A DNA stretch of 64,000 bases from Falsihalocynthiibacter arcticus. Its GTDB lineage: Bacteria; Pseudomonadota; Alphaproteobacteria; Rhodobacterales; Rhodobacteraceae. A program made the translations under genes and the position numbers. Positions within the stretch are counted from its first letter, which is position 1. Every line of letters begins with the position of its first letter. The stretch spans positions 3,501,501-3,565,500 of the forward strand of contig NZ_CP014327.1 in assembly GCF_000812665.2 (NCBI RefSeq), written 5' to 3'. This document shows positions 60,880 through 64,000 of the stretch, in pieces. The notes beneath the pieces were generated by a model. That model was not told where the DNA came from and ran no database searches. It was given only the letters and a program-made list of their open reading frames with translations.

Positions 60880-61788
60880 TCAGGTTTCCGCGAGTGAACG
60901 GTGCGCCTGTGCGACAGATACAAACTCGCGCGCGGCCGCCGATAATTTTGACCCCTTACGCCAGACGAGCCCGACTTGAACGACAGGCAGCGCGCCGGAC
61001 ACATCGCGTGCCTCGATGCGGTCCCCTTCAAGTGACCAAGGCCGATATACAAGATCGGGTAACAATGCCACACCTGCACCGGTGGCGACCAGTGATCGCA
61101 CGGCTTCCACTGATCGTGTGCGAAACGCCACTTTGGGCCGCGATCCGAACACCGATAATAACTTTACAGCTTCTTGTTCCATTTCATCAATGTTCAACAT
61201 AATCAAAGGTTCGTCACTCAAATCCGACAGGCTAATACTGTCTTGATTTACCAGTCGGTGACCCATTGGCATCCACAAACGATAGGGCGACACATTCAGC
61301 GTTTCTGTATGCAACGCATCACGCTGTGTCACTCGTGATGTCATCATCACAGCAACATCCATCTCACCGCCGATAAGCAGATGTTCAAGGTATTCACTGG
61401 AATCCTCAATCGCACGTATTTCCACTTCTGGGTTGGCGCGGCGGTATTTCGCCAGCAAATCTGATATCACATACCCCGCCACAAGCGATGTCAGGCCAAG
61501 ATGTAGGTTGCCGCTTGTTATGTTGTCTTCATTTGCGAACGCCTGTCGCGCACCGTATACATCCGACAGGATCGTGGTTGCATGGCGCAAGAACTGATGC
61601 CCTCGGTGGGTGATCCGTAGTCCACGCGAATGACGATCAAATAACTTCACCCCCAGATCAGCCTCGAGGTCTTTGACGGCTTCGGTGACGGTACTTTGTG
61701 AGATGAGCAGCGATTGCGCGGCGGCACTTACGGAACCCTGTTCGGCAACCGCAACGAAATAACTTAACTGGCGGATTGTGAATGACAC
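60880..61788 (-). CDS. LysR-family transcriptional regulator
   Basis: The ~302-residue protein has an N-terminal winged helix (SFTIRQLSYFVAVAEQGSVS, QSLLISQSTVTEAVKDLEAD, LFDRHSRGLRITHRGHQFL) and a LysR substrate-binding domain (SGNLHLGLTSLVAGYVISDL, ATGAGVALLPDLVYRPWSLE). GTG at 61788 is preferred to the GTG at 61836 because AAGG lies upstream. It precedes the polyamine genes on the same strand and probably controls them. Confidence 0.88.
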   Translation of the reverse strand: MSFTIRQLSYFVAVAEQGSVSAAAQSLLISQSTVTEAVKDLEADLGVKLFDRHSRGLRITHRGHQFLRHATTILSDVYGARQAFANEDNITSGNLHLGLTSLVAGYVISDLLAKYRRANPEVEIRAIEDSSEYLEHLLIGGEMDVAVMMTSRVTQRDALHTETLNVSPYRLWMPMGHRLVNQDSISLSDLSDEPLIMLNIDEMEQEAVKLLSVFGSRPKVAFRTRSVEAVRSLVATGAGVALLPDLVYRPWSLEGDRIEARDVSGALPVVQVGLVWRKGSKLSAAAREFVSVAQAHRSLAET

Positions 61789-62039
61789 GTATTGGGTCGC
61801 CTTATTGTTCCAGAGTAAACCTATAGACCAAGACACATGCGCTCAATGGTGGATTTTAGAACAACCAAGCTGGGCAAATACTATCATGCTCTAATCGACC
61901 CATTTTAAGCGACTATACTGCCTATTTTGGGCTGCCAAAATTCTGACCAGAAAGTTACCAAACCAGACACCATCAAAACTCAATTGAAGGTCTGCTTCCT
62001 CCGCAAAGCAGCCCAACACAATATGCGGACCCCCCGTAT

Positions 62040-62240
62040 TCTTATCCTTTCCCCTACCCGCTTATGGGCAGATAAAATGGGCCAATGGCAGACCAGTCTC
62101 TGTCTTGCGGTTTGCAACACCATCCGAGTTCCATAGGGCGGATGTGGCCAAGAACACACGGTATGAAGGGCAGCCTGGATGCGCCCAGTCTCAAACCTTC
62201 CCTTCAATTCACCTGGTGCGTATTCTTTTGCAGGACGATA
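62040..62240. repeat. Decayed relative of the small-ORF region at 52.3-52.5 kb
   Basis: Several blocks align by eye in the same order and orientation with 52324-52503: a C-rich block with cttatgggc/cgtatgggc, ccatagggcggatg/ccatggggccgatg, ccaagaacacacg/ccaagaacgcacg, and gtgcgtattc/ttgcgtatct. The small ORF is not preserved. The rest of the gap 61789-62203 shows no gene. Confidence 0.45.
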
Positions 62241-63010
62241 CCAATCCGGCATAAATATGCTTTCCAAGTGCTCTCACTCACACCGATCAAAGCCGCGGGC
62301 AGCTCGACAATCTTATCTATAACAGCGCCAATTTCTTCGAGCGAGGGATCGACTGAGACCGTAATTTCGGCAGCAAGGATCGCCCGCCAAACACCTGAGA
62401 TTGCTGACCGATACGCGCCGCCCGAGCTTTGGTGAACTTGCGCCAACTTGGGAGGCAGAACCGCTTCCACATCCCCAGATTTGCGATAGCGTGGACCGGC
62501 CCCGATCCGCTTTGGCGGCAGAATGCCGCTTTCAACAACGGACGGTATCTCAAAAAGTTGGTCAAACACCCTGGCACCTCGTCGAAGGGATAGGCGAGAA
62601 TTCCCTCCTTTTGCTTCCGCTTCAAGCGACCACACCCACGCCGCAGTAATGTCGGCAGGCCGAAGCCCCGCGGCAATCGCCGGAGTCTTGAGACCTCCCC
62701 AGGCGTGCTCGATTGTATCCCTTTCGCCGGCGTCCCGGATCAACATGCGCAAAAACTCCCAAGGGTTCTCTCGGTAGCCATACTGTGCCAAAATCCGCAC
62801 GACTTCTTTGCGCGCCAGCTTGTAAACGCGAGCGCTTGGAATGCGGCTATTAAACTGCGGATCAAGCTTTTCGAAGGCCTCGGGGAAAAGCTCATCAAAT
62901 TCAGCAATCAAAACCCGATTGAGGCCGCCAGCCGCGTGACCAAAGAGGCTCAGGCAAGCCCGAGTCTGAGGTGAGAATGTCTCTATTTCAGGGATGTCAG
63001 AAAGGTACAT
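62204..63010 (-). CDS. Putative DNA-binding partner of a divergent recombinase
   Basis: The 268-residue protein (start MYLSDIPEIETFSPQTRACL, ATG at 63010 with AAGGA upstream) has a helical N-terminal half and a second helical block (IPSARVYKLARKEVVRILAQ, AAWVWSLEAEAKGGNSRLSL, RRGARVFDQLFEIP, SGILPPKRIG). These look like tandem SAM-like core-binding domains of tyrosine recombinases. No catalytic RKHRY set is visible. It follows the recombinase-like gene by 34 bases, suggesting a two-component site-specific recombination module. Function is inferred. Confidence 0.45.
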   Translation of the reverse strand: MYLSDIPEIETFSPQTRACLSLFGHAAGGLNRVLIAEFDELFPEAFEKLDPQFNSRIPSARVYKLARKEVVRILAQYGYRENPWEFLRMLIRDAGERDTIEHAWGGLKTPAIAAGLRPADITAAWVWSLEAEAKGGNSRLSLRRGARVFDQLFEIPSVVESGILPPKRIGAGPRYRKSGDVEAVLPPKLAQVHQSSGGAYRSAISGVWRAILAAEITVSVDPSLEEIGAVIDKIVELPAALIGVSESTWKAYLCRIGIVLQKNTHQVN

Positions 63011-63044
63011 TAGGAGTCCTTGTTTGAGGATTACGAGGTTGAGT

Positions 63045-64000
63045 TCAGATGAGGTCGCTGATGTCATCGGCATTCGCATAGCGTTCGACCATGGTGTTAT
63101 GTGCTTGGGCGTAGCTTTTCCTGATCGACGCACTCGATCTATATTTGGCTTTTATTTTTTCAGAGATATGGTGGTTTGATGCGGCCGCGTATTCGAGGCC
63201 AAAGGGCCCCATATCGCTGAACTCATCGTAAAGGAGGGTGCGTGCGATATGCCCACCGGTGCCGGCAACGGCGCACCATGCACCGCTGTACCATGCATAA
63301 ACACAGGGTGTTCCACCGTAGTTCACATAAAGCGGTCGCTGGTCCGCGAAGGCTTTCTCACGGAGATTTACGAGATAACGCGGATCTTGGTCTTGGAGAA
63401 TGAGCGCATCAATAAACTGGTTCCAAGGGGGCGTCAGCGAGATTTCCAGCGGTTCATAAATCTGATGCTCCGTCTTCTGCGGCACATACTTAAAACGGTA
63501 CACACCTTGGGCCTGATCATAGAATAGCCCTGCCCCAAAGACATGATGTTCCACAACATCGCCCGGCCTGGCGGGCACCGCGCAACCGATCGCGATCGCG
63601 GCCGCACGATTGCGCAAGTTCCACCGCTTCGCAGGACTGCTTGCCAATTGCGCTTGTGCGAGAACTTCTACGGCTTCAGCCAAGAGCGACGTTGTCGTCC
63701 CGGCATCCACAATCTTGCTGAACTTCAGCGGTTCTTGCGCTGCCTCAAGGCGCGTCAGTTCCGTATAGGTGTTCCCAAGAGCCATCACGACATCATCTGA
63801 ACTGCCGTGCGCGCTGGCGAAGCGTCGCATTTCTTCCCAAGTCGAGCGCAGATAGGACCATCGTGGAACGCCGTCATTCCTCGCTGCTGAGCGTGCTCGT
63901 ATATCATTGTAGAGCGCTTGTTGCGCAGGACGCGATCCCAAATCTGGCGTCAGTCCAGCCTGCGCAGAGGACCATACGAACATTCCAAGGCGGTTTTGCA
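63045..64000 (-). CDS. Divergent tyrosine-recombinase-like protein (5' end outside window)
   Basis: The frame is open to the right edge, so the start lies outside. About 317 residues are visible. A helical N-terminal part (GVPRWSYLRSTWEEMRRFAS) precedes a domain resembling a recombinase catalytic domain: LRNRAAAIAIGCAVPARPGD (first Arg region), FKYVPQKTEHQIYEPLEISL (Lys region), AGTGGHIARTLLYDEF (His-x-x-Arg) and a C-terminal KYRSSASIRKSYAQ with candidate Tyr. It could be a mobile-element recombinase of an unusual subfamily. Confidence 0.5.
   Translation of the reverse strand, partial: QNRLGMFVWSSAQAGLTPDLGSRPAQQALYNDIRARSAARNDGVPRWSYLRSTWEEMRRFASAHGSSDDVVMALGNTYTELTRLEAAQEPLKFSKIVDAGTTTSLLAEAVEVLAQAQLASSPAKRWNLRNRAAAIAIGCAVPARPGDVVEHHVFGAGLFYDQAQGVYRFKYVPQKTEHQIYEPLEISLTPPWNQFIDALILQDQDPRYLVNLREKAFADQRPLYVNYGGTPCVYAWYSGAWCAVAGTGGHIARTLLYDEFSDMGPFGLEYAAASNHHISEKIKAKYRSSASIRKSYAQAHNTMVERYANADDISDLI

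Overview
The window comes from an alphaproteobacterium, most probably a marine member of the Rhodobacteraceae (Roseobacter group). The evidence is the CtrA/SciP/ChpT cell-cycle set, the olsBA ornithine-lipid pair, a ribosomal protein L21 with a C-terminal helix-hairpin-helix extension, GAAC-N7-GAAC type SOS boxes and the gene order around pyrH-frr-uppS-cdsA-dxr-rseP-bamA-lpxA. No species can be named from sequence reading alone.

Layout. 1-6.4 kb: end of a chemoreceptor, a 40-residue membrane protein with a LexA-type box, recG-ligA, then ctrA and sciP. 6.5-20.8 kb: mnmA facing a long minus-strand envelope and growth operon (pyrH, frr, uppS, cdsA, dxr, rseP, a small membrane protein, bamA, skp-like, fabZ, lpxA, lpxI, lpxB), with miaA diverging from pyrH. 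21-28.3 kb: an AraC-type regulator followed by a complete peptide/nickel-type ABC importer. 28.3-49.4 kb: housekeeping genes (lytic transglycosylase, ssb, aroBK, xerD, a CNNM/CBS protein, M32 carboxypeptidase, ctaA, a TrmJ-like methyltransferase, olsBA, chpT, proAB, obgE, rpmA, rplU).

49.5-64 kb: accessory DNA. A tRNA-Ser(CGA) gene is followed by an inward-facing tyrosine integrase with an overlapping excisionase-like gene. Next come three tandem paralogues of an unrecognised ~125-residue family, interleaved with tiny ORFs, inverted repeats and a duplicated structured leader. After a transposase relic and a truncated NTF2-like gene lies a putrescine-type uptake and oxidation cluster (LysR, PotD/A/B/C-like, gamma-aminobutyraldehyde dehydrogenase). 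At the right edge is a two-gene module with a divergent tyrosine-recombinase-like protein. No right attachment site was found, so the island's extent is open.

Six otherwise intact genes (miaA, the ABC binding protein, the second ABC permease, the TrmJ-like gene, a GNAT gene and a potA-like gene) each carry a frameshift repaired by adding one base to a G or C run. In all six the corrected length is a whole number of codons. This looks more like base-calling error than six independent gene losses.

The strongest leads for new biology are the tandem paralogue array with its covarying leader element, the SOS-boxed small membrane protein, the hairpin covering the ligA ribosome-binding site, and the recombinase pair at the right edge.
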